A stretch of DNA of 64,000 bases from Streptomyces sp. NBC_00249 (GCF_026342355.1 NZ_JAPEMV010000002.1:806001-870000); one strand, 5' to 3'. Shown: positions 49,957-59,765, counted from the stretch's first letter. Numbers and translations: made by a program. The notes: generated by a model from the sequence alone, not told the origin.

Positions 49957-52011
49957 TCAGGGACGAAGCGCCCCCAACTGATCGGCGAGCTCGACCAGTT
50001 CTGTCGTAGGCCGCGCGCAGACGAAATGGCGGCAGACATACGCCGTCGGAAGGTCGCGAACGAGTGTGCGCTCGGCCAGGAGGGGGAACTCCCCGCCGCT
50101 GCCGTCCGCCAAACGCGGCAGTCCCACCGCCACGACCGCCCCGGGAGCCGTCCCCAGCAACGCCGTCCGGTGCAGCGCCGCCCGCGCCGGATCGTCCGGG
50201 TGCCCCACGACGGCCACCTCGCGCGGCCCGTCCACGAGGGCCTCCGCGACCGACAGCCCGTGCCCGATGAAGCGCGGGGCGCGCGGCCCGAGCGCGTGCA
50301 CCACCCCGAGCGCCCGCTCGGCGGCGGTGCGGTGCGGCTCCGAGCCGGTGTGCGCGGCGTACGACAGCAGCGCCCCGGCGGCGGCCGTCCAGCCCGAGGG
50401 CGCCGCCGTGTCGGTGGGGTCCTGGGGGCGCCTGATGAGCTGCTCGGCGTCGTGCGCGGTGTCGTAGAGGGAGCCGTCCTCGGCGGTGAAGCGGGCCATG
50501 ACCAGGTCGACGAGGAAGCCGGCGAACTCCAGCCAGACCCCCTCACCGGTGACGGAGGCCAGCGTCAGGAAGCCCTCGGCGACGTCGCCGTAGTCCTCCA
50601 GCACCCCGGCGTTGGGGCCGACACGGCCGTCGCGGCTGGTGCGGGCGAGGCGGGCCGATCCGTCCATGTGGACCCGTACGAGGAGGTCCGCCGCCTCCGT
50701 GGCCCGCTCGACCAGGTCGGGCCGCTCGAAGTAGGCCCCGCACTCGGCGAGCGCCGCGATGGCCAGACCGTTCCAGGCGGCCACGACCTTGTCGTCCCGG
50801 CCGGGCGCGGGGCGCTCGGCGCGGGCGGCCAGCAGCCGCTCCTTGATCCCGGCGAGCTGCCCGGCGTCGAGGGCGGGACCGTCCTGGGGCAGCTGGAGCA
50901 CGGACTTGCCGTGCTCGAAGGTCCCCTCCTCGGTCACCCCGAAGTACGCCTGCGCCAGCTCCCCGTCCCGCTCCCCCAGCACCTCGGCGAGCTGCGCGGG
51001 CGTCCAGGCGTAGTACGCCCCCTCGACGTGCCTGCCGCTGAGCGGCTCCTCACTGTCGGCGTCCAGGGCGGACGCGAAGCCGCCCTGCTCGGTGCGCAGT
51101 TCCCGCACCATGAAGTCGGCGGTCTCCAGCGCCACGCGCCGGGCCAGATCGGAGCCGGTGGCCCGCCACAGGTGCGCGTAGACCCGGCAGAGCAGGGCGT
51201 TGTCGTAGAGCATCTTCTCGAAGTGCGGCACGACCCACTCCCGGTCCACGGAGTACCGCGCGAACCCGCCGCCGAGCTGGTCGTAGATCCCGCCCCGGGC
51301 CATGGCCTCGCACGTATCGGCGGCCATTTGCAATGCGCCCTCGGAGCCGGTCCGGGCATGGTGGCGCAGCAGGAACTCCAGCACCATGGACGGCGGGAAC
51401 TTCGGCGCCCCGCCGAAGCCGCCGCGCGTGGCGTCGTACTCCCGCGTCAGCCCGAGCAGCGCCCCGGCCAGCTCCTCGGAGCCGGGCACGCCGGCCTTCC
51501 CGTAGTCCAACTGCCGCCCGGCCAGGTCCCGTACGATCCGCTGGGCGACCTCGGCGACCTCCTCGGGCCGCCCGACCCAGGCGGTCCGCACGCCTTCGAG
51601 CACCTGCATGAAGGAGGGCATCCCGTGCCGGGGCTCGGGCGGGAAGTAGGTCCCGAAGTAGAAGGGCTCGGCATCCCCGGTCAGGAACACGGTCATGGGC
51701 CACCCGCCCTGCCCGGTGGCGGCCTGCACGGCTTCCATGTAGACGGCGTCGATGTCGGGCCGCTCTTCGCGGTCGACCTTGATGTTGACGAAGTGTTCGT
51801 TCATGTAGGCGGCGGTCAGCTCGTCCTCGAAGGACTCGATCGCGAGTACATGACACCAATGACAACTGCTGTAACCTACACTCAATAGGATCGGCACACC
51901 CCGCTCACGCGCTTCCGCGAACGCCTCCGGGGACCAGGGCCACCAGTCGACCGGGTTGTCGGCATGCTGGAGCAGATACGGTGAGGTCTCGTTCGCGAGG
52001 CGGTTCGGCAT
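49957..52011 (-). CDS. thioredoxin-domain protein, DUF255/YyaL (spermatogenesis-associated 20-like)
   Basis: Protein of 684 residues. The N-terminal thioredoxin-like DUF255 domain (about 1-165) has [18 protein letters not shown] and the redox motif SSCHWCHV with Cys50 and Cys53. An alpha/alpha-barrel of the six-hairpin type follows ([37 protein letters not shown]). Exact activity is unknown. Codons 42-55, over the CxxC motif (51847-51888), are CTA TTG AGT GTA and so on, about 40% G+C, in a gene otherwise almost fully G/C at third positions. The first 41 codons are mildly AT-richer too. A serine recombinase gene ends 48 bases before the ATG, so the 5' end may have been replaced by integration. 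Confidence 0.92.
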   Translation of the reverse strand: MPNRLANETSPYLLQHADNPVDWWPWSPEAFAEARERGVPILLSVGYSSCHWCHVLAIESFEDELTAAYMNEHFVNIKVDREERPDIDAVYMEAVQAATGQGGWPMTVFLTGDAEPFYFGTYFPPEPRHGMPSFMQVLEGVRTAWVGRPEEVAEVAQRIVRDLAGRQLDYGKAGVPGSEELAGALLGLTREYDATRGGFGGAPKFPPSMVLEFLLRHHARTGSEGALQMAADTCEAMARGGIYDQLGGGFARYSVDREWVVPHFEKMLYDNALLCRVYAHLWRATGSDLARRVALETADFMVRELRTEQGGFASALDADSEEPLSGRHVEGAYYAWTPAQLAEVLGERDGELAQAYFGVTEEGTFEHGKSVLQLPQDGPALDAGQLAGIKERLLAARAERPAPGRDDKVVAAWNGLAIAALAECGAYFERPDLVERATEAADLLVRVHMDGSARLARTSRDGRVGPNAGVLEDYGDVAEGFLTLASVTGEGVWLEFAGFLVDLVMARFTAEDGSLYDTAHDAEQLIRRPQDPTDTAAPSGWTAAAGALLSYAAHTGSEPHRTAAERALGVVHALGPRAPRFIGHGLSVAEALVDGPREVAVVGHPDDPARAALHRTALLGTAPGAVVAVGLPRLADGSGGEFPLLAERTLVRDLPTAYVCRHFVCARPTTELVELADQLGALRP
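51847..51888. other. candidate attachment-site core inside the thioredoxin-domain gene
   Basis: A 42 bp low-GC block (about 17 of 42 bases G or C) that encodes [14 protein letters not shown] with codons foreign to the rest of the gene. The size is close to that of a large-serine-recombinase att site, and the recombinase gene is 172 bp away. It could be an attL scar. No second copy or crossover dinucleotide could be fixed from this window. Confidence 0.45.
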
Positions 52012-52059
52012 GAGGTTCATCCTGCCGCACCGCCCGGCGTGCACCTCGTTACCCGGCCG

Positions 52060-53388
52060 TCAGGCCGCCGGTTCGGCGGCCTTGAGGCGATCGGCCCATT
52101 TCCACACCGGAACCACGCGGGAGTGGTCCCAGCCGCTGAAGCCCTTCTTCCCCGGTTTGATCACGAGGTGGGTGAAGACCGAAGCGATCACCTTCCGCTT
52201 CTCCTCGAACCCCATCCCACCCGACTGCCACCGCAGCCTCATCGGCTCCGGCAGCCGGAACCGGCCGTGCCTGCCCCCGGGGAAGAGCAGCCTCTCGATG
52301 GCCTCCTCCACGAGAGGACCGCTGATGGCGCATCGCCCACAGCCGCGGCCCGAGACGCAGATGTAGTTGTAAGGGCTCTTGCGGCTGCGGGCACTCTTAC
52401 TGCCCCCCATGAACTGATCGCAACCGGCGCCGCCCGCGAGCCGCGCCCCACAGCGCAGGAATCCGCTGGCGAGATACTTCGGTCCGGTCTTTCGGTCCGT
52501 CAGTCGCGGGCCGAGAGGGCCCCGGTGCATGAAGAGGCTCCCGGCCGAGAACGTCGCACAGACAGCCGTCCACTGCTCAGGGGGGACGATGGCCTGCCAT
52601 ACCCCGACAAGGGGCCTCTCCGTCCTCGGGTCGATCAGCAGCTCGCCCCGGTTGGCGCGGAAGCCGCACACCCGCGGAGCGGTGATGATCTGCGTGACCG
52701 TCTGCGGATTGGGGCGCCCCCCGCGCGTACCCGTGACGCCCAGGGCGGCCCACTCTCGCGCGACCTGACCCATGGAACCACCGGCGAGACGCGCCTCGAT
52801 CGCCTTGCGTACGAGCTCCGACTCCATCGGATGCAGCGTCTGCCGGTCCTCCAGCCACCCGAAAGGCCTCGGCCCACTGTGCGGCAGCCCGTCCATGGCC
52901 CGCGACCAGTGCCAGTCCTGGACCCGCCGGCTACGCATCTCCCCTTCGGCGACGGCCCCCTGGAGGGATTCGGCACCTTGCAGGAGGCCGGCCTTGCTGT
53001 ACGGATCACGCAGGCCGTCCCGGCCGACGTACACGCGGCCGGGCTCCGAAGTCAGTGCCGCCATGAACCGGATGAAGTCCTCCGGCCTGCGGTAGAGCCG
53101 GTCGTCCGCGACGGCGACGACTCCACGCAGTGGGCCGGCGGCGAAGGCGTGTCCTCGGTGGAGGTCAGCGAGCAGGTGGTCGAAGCCGGGGCGTTCACGG
53201 TCGTCCCTCGTGGCGTTGCGGGCGTTGTCCGTGTAGGTGGCGACGACGACGCAGCCGTGCTCACGGGCGGTGCGTTCGTTGATGCGGTGCTGATGCCGCA
53301 CCCCGCGTGCGTCCTGCTGCCGCGAGTCCTGCGAGGTGCGTGCGTACGAGGCGACCGGTATGAGGCCGTCCTCGGCGATGCGTGACAT
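52060..53388 (-). CDS. large serine recombinase (site-specific integrase)
   Basis: Protein of 442 residues. The N-terminal resolvase domain (about 10-150) has the nucleophile Ser19 in SYARTSQD and the arginine segment VADDRLYRRPEDF. The recombinase domain (about 170-280) includes HSGPRPFGWLEDRQTLHPME. A zinc-ribbon part follows (CGARLAGGAGCDQ and CVSGRGCGRC), then a C-terminal helical part. This is the plan of phage and ICE integrases of 440-600 residues; it is at the short end. Base composition is somewhat lower in G+C than its neighbours. No excisionase, replication or phage structural genes adjoin it, so it looks like what is left of an integrated element. Confidence 0.92.
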   Translation of the reverse strand: MSRIAEDGLIPVASYARTSQDSRQQDARGVRHQHRINERTAREHGCVVVATYTDNARNATRDDRERPGFDHLLADLHRGHAFAAGPLRGVVAVADDRLYRRPEDFIRFMAALTSEPGRVYVGRDGLRDPYSKAGLLQGAESLQGAVAEGEMRSRRVQDWHWSRAMDGLPHSGPRPFGWLEDRQTLHPMESELVRKAIEARLAGGSMGQVAREWAALGVTGTRGGRPNPQTVTQIITAPRVCGFRANRGELLIDPRTERPLVGVWQAIVPPEQWTAVCATFSAGSLFMHRGPLGPRLTDRKTGPKYLASGFLRCGARLAGGAGCDQFMGGSKSARSRKSPYNYICVSGRGCGRCAISGPLVEEAIERLLFPGGRHGRFRLPEPMRLRWQSGGMGFEEKRKVIASVFTHLVIKPGKKGFSGWDHSRVVPVWKWADRLKAAEPAA

Positions 53389-53479
53389 GCCGCTTTCCCC
53401 TTCGAGAGTTCGTCCGATGCTCGCTTCAACAGACGAACCAGCAGTCGGGTTACGCCCGGGCTGACGGGACGCGGGGGGA

Positions 53480-54169
53480 TCAGCGGAGGAGCGGGGTCAG
53501 GGCTTCGGGCCAGGGGGTTGGGGGGCAGGGGGTGGTGGTGTGGGCGGCGCAGCGGTGGGAGTGGGCGCGGGCTGCGGGTGGGGCGTGTTCGTCCGTGGGG
53601 TCGGGGGGTTCCTCGGCGGCGGTGAGGTCGTAGGCGTGGGCGGCGGTGAGGAGGGCGGCGCGGCCGTCGGGGCCGGTGCGCAGGAGCATGTGCTGGGCGA
53701 AGCCGTCGGCGGCGTCCTCCTCGGCGCGGGGTGAGGCGAGGGGGAGGTCCAGGGCGTCGGCGAGGGCGTGGCCGGCCTCGTGGTGGAGGGTCTCGCGGAC
53801 GAGGGCGGCGAGCTGGTCGTCGGTGAGGGGCTCGGCGGCGCGGGTGAACAGCTCGCGCTGTTCGGTGAGTTCGTCGTAGCAGAGCTCGATGCGGTGGGTG
53901 TCCGGGTCGTAGCCGCTGCCGTCGCCGGCGCAGGAGCGGGCGGTGATCGTGACCCGGTGCGGGAGGCGGAGGTAGGCGTTGAGGTCGGCTGCGGCGGATT
54001 CGGGGAGGGAACGGTCCTTCAGGAAGCGGGAGTTGGCGGTGTCGGCGGGCGAAGGGGGTTCGTAGGCGACCGCGAAGCCCGGTGCGGGCGGCTGGTGTTG
54101 GCAGGCGGTGGTCGCCGCGAGCGACAGGGTCAGCGCGCAGAGTCCGCGGATCCACCGGCTGCTGTTCAC
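53480..54169 (-). CDS. lipoprotein with HExxH metallopeptidase-like domain (DUF4344)
   Basis: Protein of 229 residues with lipobox LAATTAC (Cys23) and a metallopeptidase-like domain. HHEAGH gives the zinc motif His130-Glu131-xx-His134, and EEDAADGFA 16-20 residues later offers the third ligand. CYDEL and the conserved helix before HExxH agree with DUF4344. The C-terminal 60 residues are Pro/Thr/His-rich. It should be attached to the outer membrane face; the substrate is unknown. GTG start. Its promoter faces the STAND gene at 54294. Confidence 0.8.
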   Translation of the reverse strand: MNSSRWIRGLCALTLSLAATTACQHQPPAPGFAVAYEPPSPADTANSRFLKDRSLPESAAADLNAYLRLPHRVTITARSCAGDGSGYDPDTHRIELCYDELTEQRELFTRAAEPLTDDQLAALVRETLHHEAGHALADALDLPLASPRAEEDAADGFAQHMLLRTGPDGRAALLTAAHAYDLTAAEEPPDPTDEHAPPAARAHSHRCAAHTTTPCPPTPWPEALTPLLR

Positions 54170-54293
54170 CGGGCCACCCTATGTGACCGCTTCTGCGGCA
54201 ACTCCCTCTGAACTAGCTCAGATTCCCTCGCGCGGGCGTCTGTCCCGCAGGACACTTGGCGCACGTTGCACGGAGCTCTCCGAGGAGGAACCG

Positions 54294-57200
54294 ATGCGGG
54301 ACAGCCATCGTGTCGAGGCCGAGCGTCTGCTGGCCCGGGCGGTCGAGGAGCAGGCCCGCAGAGGGGCGGCGGCGGGGGCCGGCGCCGTCGACGGGGAGGC
54401 GCTGCTGGCGCGCGGCCTGGAGGCCCTGGACGGGCTGGCCTCGGCGGCGGAGGAGGAGTACGCGGCGTACGTGGCGGCCCTGGACGAGGCGGCGGCCGGG
54501 GAGCAGTCGCTCGGTGAGGCGTTCCGGCGGGGCAACAGTTCGACGGCGCTGCTGGTGACGGCGGTCGCGGCCGTCGCGGCGGCGGGGGCGGACCTGGCGT
54601 TCGGTGTGGCGGCGGGGACGGCGGTCGGTACGGGCATCGTCGTGGGCGTCGCGGGGGCGGCCACCACGGTGGCGAAGGTGACGGCCCTGCACCTGCCGGC
54701 GGCGAACCGGCGCGCCGGGGCCGCGGGCCGCCCGGGCGGGGCGGAGCAGCTGAGGTTGCAGTGGCTGACGGCGCTGGAGGTGCGGGGGATACGGCCGTTC
54801 CTGGAGCAGCAGCGGCTGGTGGCGACGGCGGTACGCGTCCCCGCGCGCGGCCGGACGGCCGGGGTGAACGGCGTGAACGGCGTGAACGGTGTGGACGCGG
54901 GTGCGGGCGGCGGGGTCAACGGGGCCGGGCGCGGCAAGGGTGGCCCTGGCGGGGGGCCGCCGCTGCGCGGGGGCGACCGCAGCGCGGAGGCCCGGCGGCG
55001 CAGCGTGCTGGAGCAGTCGTTCGGGCAGCTCCCGGACTCGGGGGCGCTGTTCTCGGGGCGGCGTGCGGAGCTGACGCGGATCGCCCAGTGGGTGCAGGCG
55101 GCGCGGGCCAGTACGGAGACCCGGCCGGTGGTCGTGGTGCTGCACGGTGAGCCGGGGGTGGGGCGTACGGCGCTGGCGCTGCGGGCGGCGCAGGCGCTGC
55201 GGGACCAGTTCCGCGGGGCGTGCGTGGTGGACCTGCGGGGTGGGACGGCTCCGGGGGAGGCTCCGTTGTCGACCCGGGAGGCGTTGCTGCACCTGCTGAA
55301 CCGGCTGGGCGCGCCGCGCGAGCAGCTGCTGTTCCGTGAGGGGGCGTCGGCGGAGCAGCAGGTGCGCCGGCTCGGGGAGCTGTACCACCAGCACCTCCAG
55401 GGGCTGCCGGTGACGGTGGTGCTGGACGACGCGGTGGACCCGGAGCAGGTGCGGCTGCTGGTGCCGGAGCGGTCCGAGAGTCTGGTGCTGGTCACGGCGC
55501 GGGAGCCGCTGGAGCTGCCCGCGGACCTGGGGGCGTGGGTGCACCAGCTGCCGGTGGTGCGGCTGGCGGAGCCGGAGGCGGCGGAGGTGCTGCGGTCCGG
55601 GGCGCGGGCGGCGGGTGAGGCGGCGCCGGGGGCCGGGGCGGAGGCGGGGCTGCTGGAGCTGGGTGCAGGGCTGCCGCTGGCGCTGCGGGTGCTGGCGCCG
55701 CTGGGTTCGGCGCGGGCGTCGGACGGCGGGGGCGGCGGCGACGGTGCGCTGGAGCACGCCCTGGACCTGGCGTACGCACGGCTGCCCGAGGAGCGGCGCC
55801 GGCTGCTGCGGCGCCTGACGCTGGCGGGCCGGGCTTCGCTGGGGGCGGCCGCGGCGGCGGCGCTGGCGGGCGCGGACCGGGTGGAGGCGGGGCGGCTGCT
55901 GGGGGACCTGGAGCGGGCGGGCCTGCTGGACCTCGTACGCGGGGAGCGGTACCGGATGCACGACGCGGTGCGCGCGTACGCGGCGGCGCGGCTGGCGGCG
56001 GACGAGGACCGGGCGGAGGCGGCGGCGGCCCACGAGCGGCTGATCCGGGACTACGCGAAGCTCGCGGACTCGGTGATCCGGATGGTCGACGGGAAGATGT
56101 CGACGCGGGCGGGCCAGTTCGGGGGGCACGGTTTCGCCTCCCTGGACGCGGCGCTGCGCTGGCTGGACGACGAGTCGAGCTTCATCACGGCGGCGCTGCG
56201 GCATTCGGAGGGGGTGGACCAGCAGGCGGTGCTGGACCTGCTGGGCGCGCTGTGCGACTTCTGTCTGCTGCGCGGGGACCTGTACCGGCTGGGTGAGATC
56301 AACGAGCTGGCGCGGGCCGTGGACCAGGGCAGACTGAACCGTTCGGTGCAGTGGCGTACGGGGATCGCGGCCCGGCAGCTGGGCGAGCTGGACAAGGCCC
56401 GTACGACGCTGGCGTCGGTGGTCGACCAGTACCGGGAGGCGGAGCAGGACGCGGGCGCGGGCATGGCGCTGATCTCGCTCGGCATCACCTTGCACCACCA
56501 GGGCAACCTGCCGGAGGCGGCGGCCCGGATCCGGGAGGCGCTGGTGCTCCAGGAGCCTCAGGAGCTGGCGGGCGACCGGGCCTGGGGGCTGCACGCGCTG
56601 GCGGCGGTGGAGCGCGACCGGGCGCACCTGGCGGAGGCGATGGCGCTGCTGGAGCAGTCCCTCGCCCTGCACCGGGAGAGCGAGAGCGTGCACGGCGAGG
56701 CGTGGGCGCACTTCCAGCTGGGGCAGGTGTACCTGCGTACGGGCGAGGTGCCGAGGGCGGAGGCGGAGCTGCGCCGGGCGCTGGAGCTGTACGGGCGCAC
56801 GCGCGACGACCGGGGCGAGGCGTGGGCGCTGACCCAGCTGGGCCGGGCCCGGGTGGTGGACGGGGATCCGGGTCCGGCGCTGGAGCGGCTGCGGGAGGCG
56901 CTGGCCCGGCACCGGCTGGCGGAGGACGCGCGCGGCGAGGCGTGGACCCTGTACTACCTGGGGCAGGCGTTCGAGGAGGGCGGCGAGCGCGACAAGGCGG
57001 TGCGGGAGCTGGAGCGGTCCCGGACGATGTTCTCGCGGATGCGGGACGTGTACGGGCTGGCGCACGCCCGCTACCACTCGGGCCGGGTCACCCGTGACCT
57101 GCGGGCGGCGCAGACGGGCAACCTGAAGAACTCGGGGTTCGCCCGGCAGCTGCTGGTGGACGCGCGGGCGGACTTCCGGCGCATCGGGCTGGCGCACGGG

Positions 57201-57623
57201 GAGGCGTGGACCTGCCTGGAGCTGGCGGTGGTGGACGCGGGCAACGGCCGGGTGGCCCAGGCGGTGGGTCTGTGCGAGGACGCGGCGCGGCTGTTCGGCT
57301 CGTACCGGGACCGGCGCGGTGAGGACTGGGCGCGGTTCCTGCGGTGCACGCTGCTGCCGTACGCGGCCCCGGCGGGCGGGGCGGGCGGGGCGGGCGCGTG
57401 GGACCCGGCCGCGGCCGTGGAGGAGGCACGGGCCGGGCTGTCCGGGCTGGCGGCGGCCGCGCACCCGTTGCGGGACGGTCGGCTGGAGGACTGCCTGGAG
57501 ACGTACGCGGTGGTCCTGGGGCGCGGGGTGGATCCGGCGGAGGGCTGGCAGGCGTGGCGCCTGGGCCTGATGCCGAACCTGCACTCGCAGGAGATCATGG
57601 GCGTCCCGGTCCCCCAGGCCTGA
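54294..57623 (+). CDS. membrane-linked STAND/NB-ARC-like NTPase with TPR repeats
   Basis: Protein of 1109 residues. An N-terminal helical region (1-85) is followed by two hydrophobic segments (about 84-130) that may insert in the membrane, then a linker with VNGVNGVNGVD. The NTPase domain is at about 255-500, with P-loop GEPGVGRT at 285-292 where the usual Lys is Arg291, and VTVVLDDAVDPEQ as Walker B. A winged-helix-like region (about 510-600, YRMHDAVRAYAAARL) and 8-10 TPR units (about 640-1050) follow. STAND proteins act as signal-gated switches. The Lys-to-Arg change may weaken NTP hydrolysis. ATG 54294 after CGAGGAGGAA. No effector domain at the N-terminus is recognised. Confidence 0.85.
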   Translation: MRDSHRVEAERLLARAVEEQARRGAAAGAGAVDGEALLARGLEALDGLASAAEEEYAAYVAALDEAAAGEQSLGEAFRRGNSSTALLVTAVAAVAAAGADLAFGVAAGTAVGTGIVVGVAGAATTVAKVTALHLPAANRRAGAAGRPGGAEQLRLQWLTALEVRGIRPFLEQQRLVATAVRVPARGRTAGVNGVNGVNGVDAGAGGGVNGAGRGKGGPGGGPPLRGGDRSAEARRRSVLEQSFGQLPDSGALFSGRRAELTRIAQWVQAARASTETRPVVVVLHGEPGVGRTALALRAAQALRDQFRGACVVDLRGGTAPGEAPLSTREALLHLLNRLGAPREQLLFREGASAEQQVRRLGELYHQHLQGLPVTVVLDDAVDPEQVRLLVPERSESLVLVTAREPLELPADLGAWVHQLPVVRLAEPEAAEVLRSGARAAGEAAPGAGAEAGLLELGAGLPLALRVLAPLGSARASDGGGGGDGALEHALDLAYARLPEERRRLLRRLTLAGRASLGAAAAAALAGADRVEAGRLLGDLERAGLLDLVRGERYRMHDAVRAYAAARLAADEDRAEAAAAHERLIRDYAKLADSVIRMVDGKMSTRAGQFGGHGFASLDAALRWLDDESSFITAALRHSEGVDQQAVLDLLGALCDFCLLRGDLYRLGEINELARAVDQGRLNRSVQWRTGIAARQLGELDKARTTLASVVDQYREAEQDAGAGMALISLGITLHHQGNLPEAAARIREALVLQEPQELAGDRAWGLHALAAVERDRAHLAEAMALLEQSLALHRESESVHGEAWAHFQLGQVYLRTGEVPRAEAELRRALELYGRTRDDRGEAWALTQLGRARVVDGDPGPALERLREALARHRLAEDARGEAWTLYYLGQAFEEGGERDKAVRELERSRTMFSRMRDVYGLAHARYHSGRVTRDLRAAQTGNLKNSGFARQLLVDARADFRRIGLAHGEAWTCLELAVVDAGNGRVAQAVGLCEDAARLFGSYRDRRGEDWARFLRCTLLPYAAPAGGAGGAGAWDPAAAVEEARAGLSGLAAAAHPLRDGRLEDCLETYAVVLGRGVDPAEGWQAWRLGLMPNLHSQEIMGVPVPQA

Positions 57624-57704
57624 CGGTCCGCCCCGGCGCGGGGCGGGCCGCCCGCCCGCAGGGCCCCCGACGGGGCGGACCCTGCGGAGCCGTGCCGGTC
57701 GGTC

Positions 57705-57950
57705 CTACGGGGCCCGGTTGCCGTCGCCCGCCGGAGCGGCGGCGGCCGCGGCCGGGGCGCCCGGCTCGGGGGCCTCCTGGAAGTTCACCCGGCCCATGTG
57801 CCGGCTCATCGACTTCATCAGGCCCCACACGCCCAGGGCGAGGGCGGCGAACACGATGAAGCCCAGGATTCCCGGGGTCACCTTGTTCTTGTCGAAGGTG
57901 TCGGCGGCCAGCGGAAGGTACTGGGTGATTGCTGCCTGCGTAGCGCTCAT
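57705..57950 (-). CDS. small single-helix membrane protein downstream of mca
   Basis: Protein of 81 residues with one membrane helix (about 26-45, ILGFIVFAALALGVWGLM), a basic segment (KSMSRHMGR) and a Pro/Ala-rich tail. Its ATG overlaps the mca stop by four bases, so the two are co-translated. This pairing is common in actinomycetes; the function of the small protein is unknown. Confidence 0.82.
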   Translation of the reverse strand: MSATQAAITQYLPLAADTFDKNKVTPGILGFIVFAALALGVWGLMKSMSRHMGRVNFQEAPEPGAPAAAAAAPAGDGNRAP

Positions 57951-58834
57951 AGCGAAGCATTCTCCCGGATGCCCGCGAAGAGGTCGGACTCGGGGAGGGA
58001 AGTGTCGACGTGCGACTTCGCGAGCTCGTACTCCTCCGTGGGCCAGACCTCCTTCTGGACCTCCATCGGGACGCGGAACCAGCCGCCGTCCGGGTCGATC
58101 TGCGTGGCGTGTGCGATGAGGGCCTTGTCGCGGATCTCGAAGAAGTCGGCGCAGGGCACGTGCGTGGTCAGGGTCCGCTCGGTGCGCTCGAACTCCTTCC
58201 AGCGCTGGAGCCACTCCCCGTAGGGGGATTCCAGGCCGCGGGCGAGGAGCGCCTCGTGGAGGGCGACGGTGCGCGGCTTGTTGAAGCCCTGGTTGTAGTA
58301 GAGCTTCTGCGGCTGGTAGGCGGCGCCGTACTCGGCCTCGGGGAACTTGTCGGTGTCGGCCGCGCCGTCGAAGGCCACCATCGTGATCTTGTGGGTCATG
58401 ATGTGGTCGGGGTGCGGGTAGCCGCCGTTCTCGTCGTACGTGGTGATGACCTGCGGCTTGAAGGCGCGGATCTTCTTCACCAGCTCGCCGGCGGCCTCCT
58501 CGACGTCCGCGAGCGCGAAGCAGCCCTCGGGCAGCGGCGGCAGCGGGTCGCCCTCGGGCAGGCCGGAGTCGACGTATCCCAGCCACTCCTGCTCGATGCC
58601 GAGGATCTGGCGCGCCTCGTCCATCTCCTTGGCGCGCACCTCGTGGATGTTCTCCTCGATGTACGTGTCGCCCTGGAGCTTGGGGTTCAGGACGGAGCCG
58701 CGCTCGCCGCCGGTGCAGGTCACGACGAGGACGGGCACCCCCTCGGACACGTACTTGGCCATGGTGGCCGCGCCCTTGCTCGACTCGTCGTCGGGGTGGG
58801 CGTGGACGGCCATCAGTCGAAGCTGCTCGGTCAA
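57947..58834 (-). CDS. mca: mycothiol S-conjugate amidase
   Basis: Protein of 295 residues, LmbE/GlcNAc deacetylase fold. Cleaves mycothiol S-conjugates to a mercapturic acid and GlcN-Ins, removing electrophiles and some antibiotics from the cell. The zinc motif AHPDDE is at about 12-17, with HPDH near 142; TYDENGGYPHPDHIMTHKI is typical of Mca. TTG 58834 is the start, with AGAGGATCC before it. A TATAGA -10 candidate lies at 58873-58878 on the minus strand. Presence of this gene confirms a mycothiol-making actinomycete. Confidence 0.95.
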   Translation of the reverse strand: MTEQLRLMAVHAHPDDESSKGAATMAKYVSEGVPVLVVTCTGGERGSVLNPKLQGDTYIEENIHEVRAKEMDEARQILGIEQEWLGYVDSGLPEGDPLPPLPEGCFALADVEEAAGELVKKIRAFKPQVITTYDENGGYPHPDHIMTHKITMVAFDGAADTDKFPEAEYGAAYQPQKLYYNQGFNKPRTVALHEALLARGLESPYGEWLQRWKEFERTERTLTTHVPCADFFEIRDKALIAHATQIDPDGGWFRVPMEVQKEVWPTEEYELAKSHVDTSLPESDLFAGIRENASL

Positions 58835-59203
58835 GACAGGATCCTCTGCGAATCGGGCGCGACGGGTCGGCTTCTATATTGACCCCTCCCCTCGGCAAAC
58901 GACGAAGGGGATTCCCCGCCCCCGCATCGGGCCCGGCGGGTACGGGGGCACGTGCTGCGGGAACGTCGGCGCGCGGGGCTGCGGCCGTCGGGATCCGGCC
59001 AGGCCTCCAGCCGTCTCCGTCCGCCCGCCGACCGGTCCGCGAGGCCCGCACCGCGCGCGGGACGGGCAGGGGTCGGGCACGGGAGGGGCGCGGGAGGGGC
59101 GCCGGACACGTGCGCGGTGGGCGGGAAGCCCGGTTCCTCCCCGGCCGGGGCGCCGTGGCATGCTCCAGTGACAGGCTTCCGGCCCCCGCAGAGAGGAACG
59201 ATC
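58835..59203. other. divergent promoter region of mca and DUF4307 genes
   Basis: 369 bases without a supported gene. The minus-strand -10 candidate TATAGA (58873-58878) would serve mca with a leader of about 30 bases. The rest is GC-rich; the right end has the GAGAGGAACG ribosome-binding site of the DUF4307 gene. No repeats seen. Confidence 0.5.
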
Positions 59204-59617
59204 ATGAGCGCGGTACGCGAAGGGCTCCCCGAGGGCCGCTACGGCCGGTCGGCCGACGAGCGTGCGGACCGGAAGCTCAAGATCGTCGGCTCGGTGCTCG
59301 GGGTCGGGCTGCTGGCCGTGGTCGGCTGGATCGGCTGGGACTACGTCGGCGGGCAGACGGTCAGCGCCGAGGTGATCAAGTTCCAGATCGTCTCGGCCTC
59401 CGAGGTCAAGGTGCACCTGGAGGTCCGCAAGGACGCCTCGGTCACCGGTGTCTGCACCCTCAGCTCCCAGGACGAGCAGCACGGCGAGGTGGGCCGCGCG
59501 GACTTCACCTTCGACCAGCGCGCGAAGCGGGTGGACGAGATGGTCACCCTGAAGACCACCGGCCGCGCCACGATGATCGAGCTGGTCGGCTGCCAGGCGG
59601 CGGGCTCCGCCCGCTGA
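59204..59617 (+). CDS. DUF4307 membrane protein
   Basis: Protein of 137 residues: an N-terminal polar part (LPEGRYGRSADERADRKLKI), one membrane helix at about 27-46 and an outer beta-rich domain (VSASEVKVHLEVRKDASVTG) with two Cys (83 and 131 region). This matches DUF4307, a family of actinomycetes often divergent from mca. Function unknown. The ATG is chosen by its ribosome-binding site; the frame is open far upstream only because of GC bias. Confidence 0.88.
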   Translation: MSAVREGLPEGRYGRSADERADRKLKIVGSVLGVGLLAVVGWIGWDYVGGQTVSAEVIKFQIVSASEVKVHLEVRKDASVTGVCTLSSQDEQHGEVGRADFTFDQRAKRVDEMVTLKTTGRATMIELVGCQAAGSAR

Positions 59618-59765
59618 CGCCTCCGCCCGGGCACCCGCGTCCCGGCCGCCCCGGCCCCGGCTCCGCAGCCCCGGGCCGTCTTTGATCACGGCCCCGTCCG
59701 CCGCCTAGCATGCACACGCCATCCCCCCGTGCCGTGTCCAGCCGACGGAAGACCCCAGACACCCC

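Noticed and set aside
54865..54900. GTGAACGGC direct repeats as a regulatory array
   Set aside because: They are in-frame codons for a VNG repeat in a linker of the STAND protein, explained as coding low complexity.
54213..57584. 1123-codon minus-strand open frame opposite the STAND gene
   Set aside because: Gln/Arg/Pro-rich antisense product with no domain; the plus strand has NTPase and TPR motifs and a strong ribosome-binding site.
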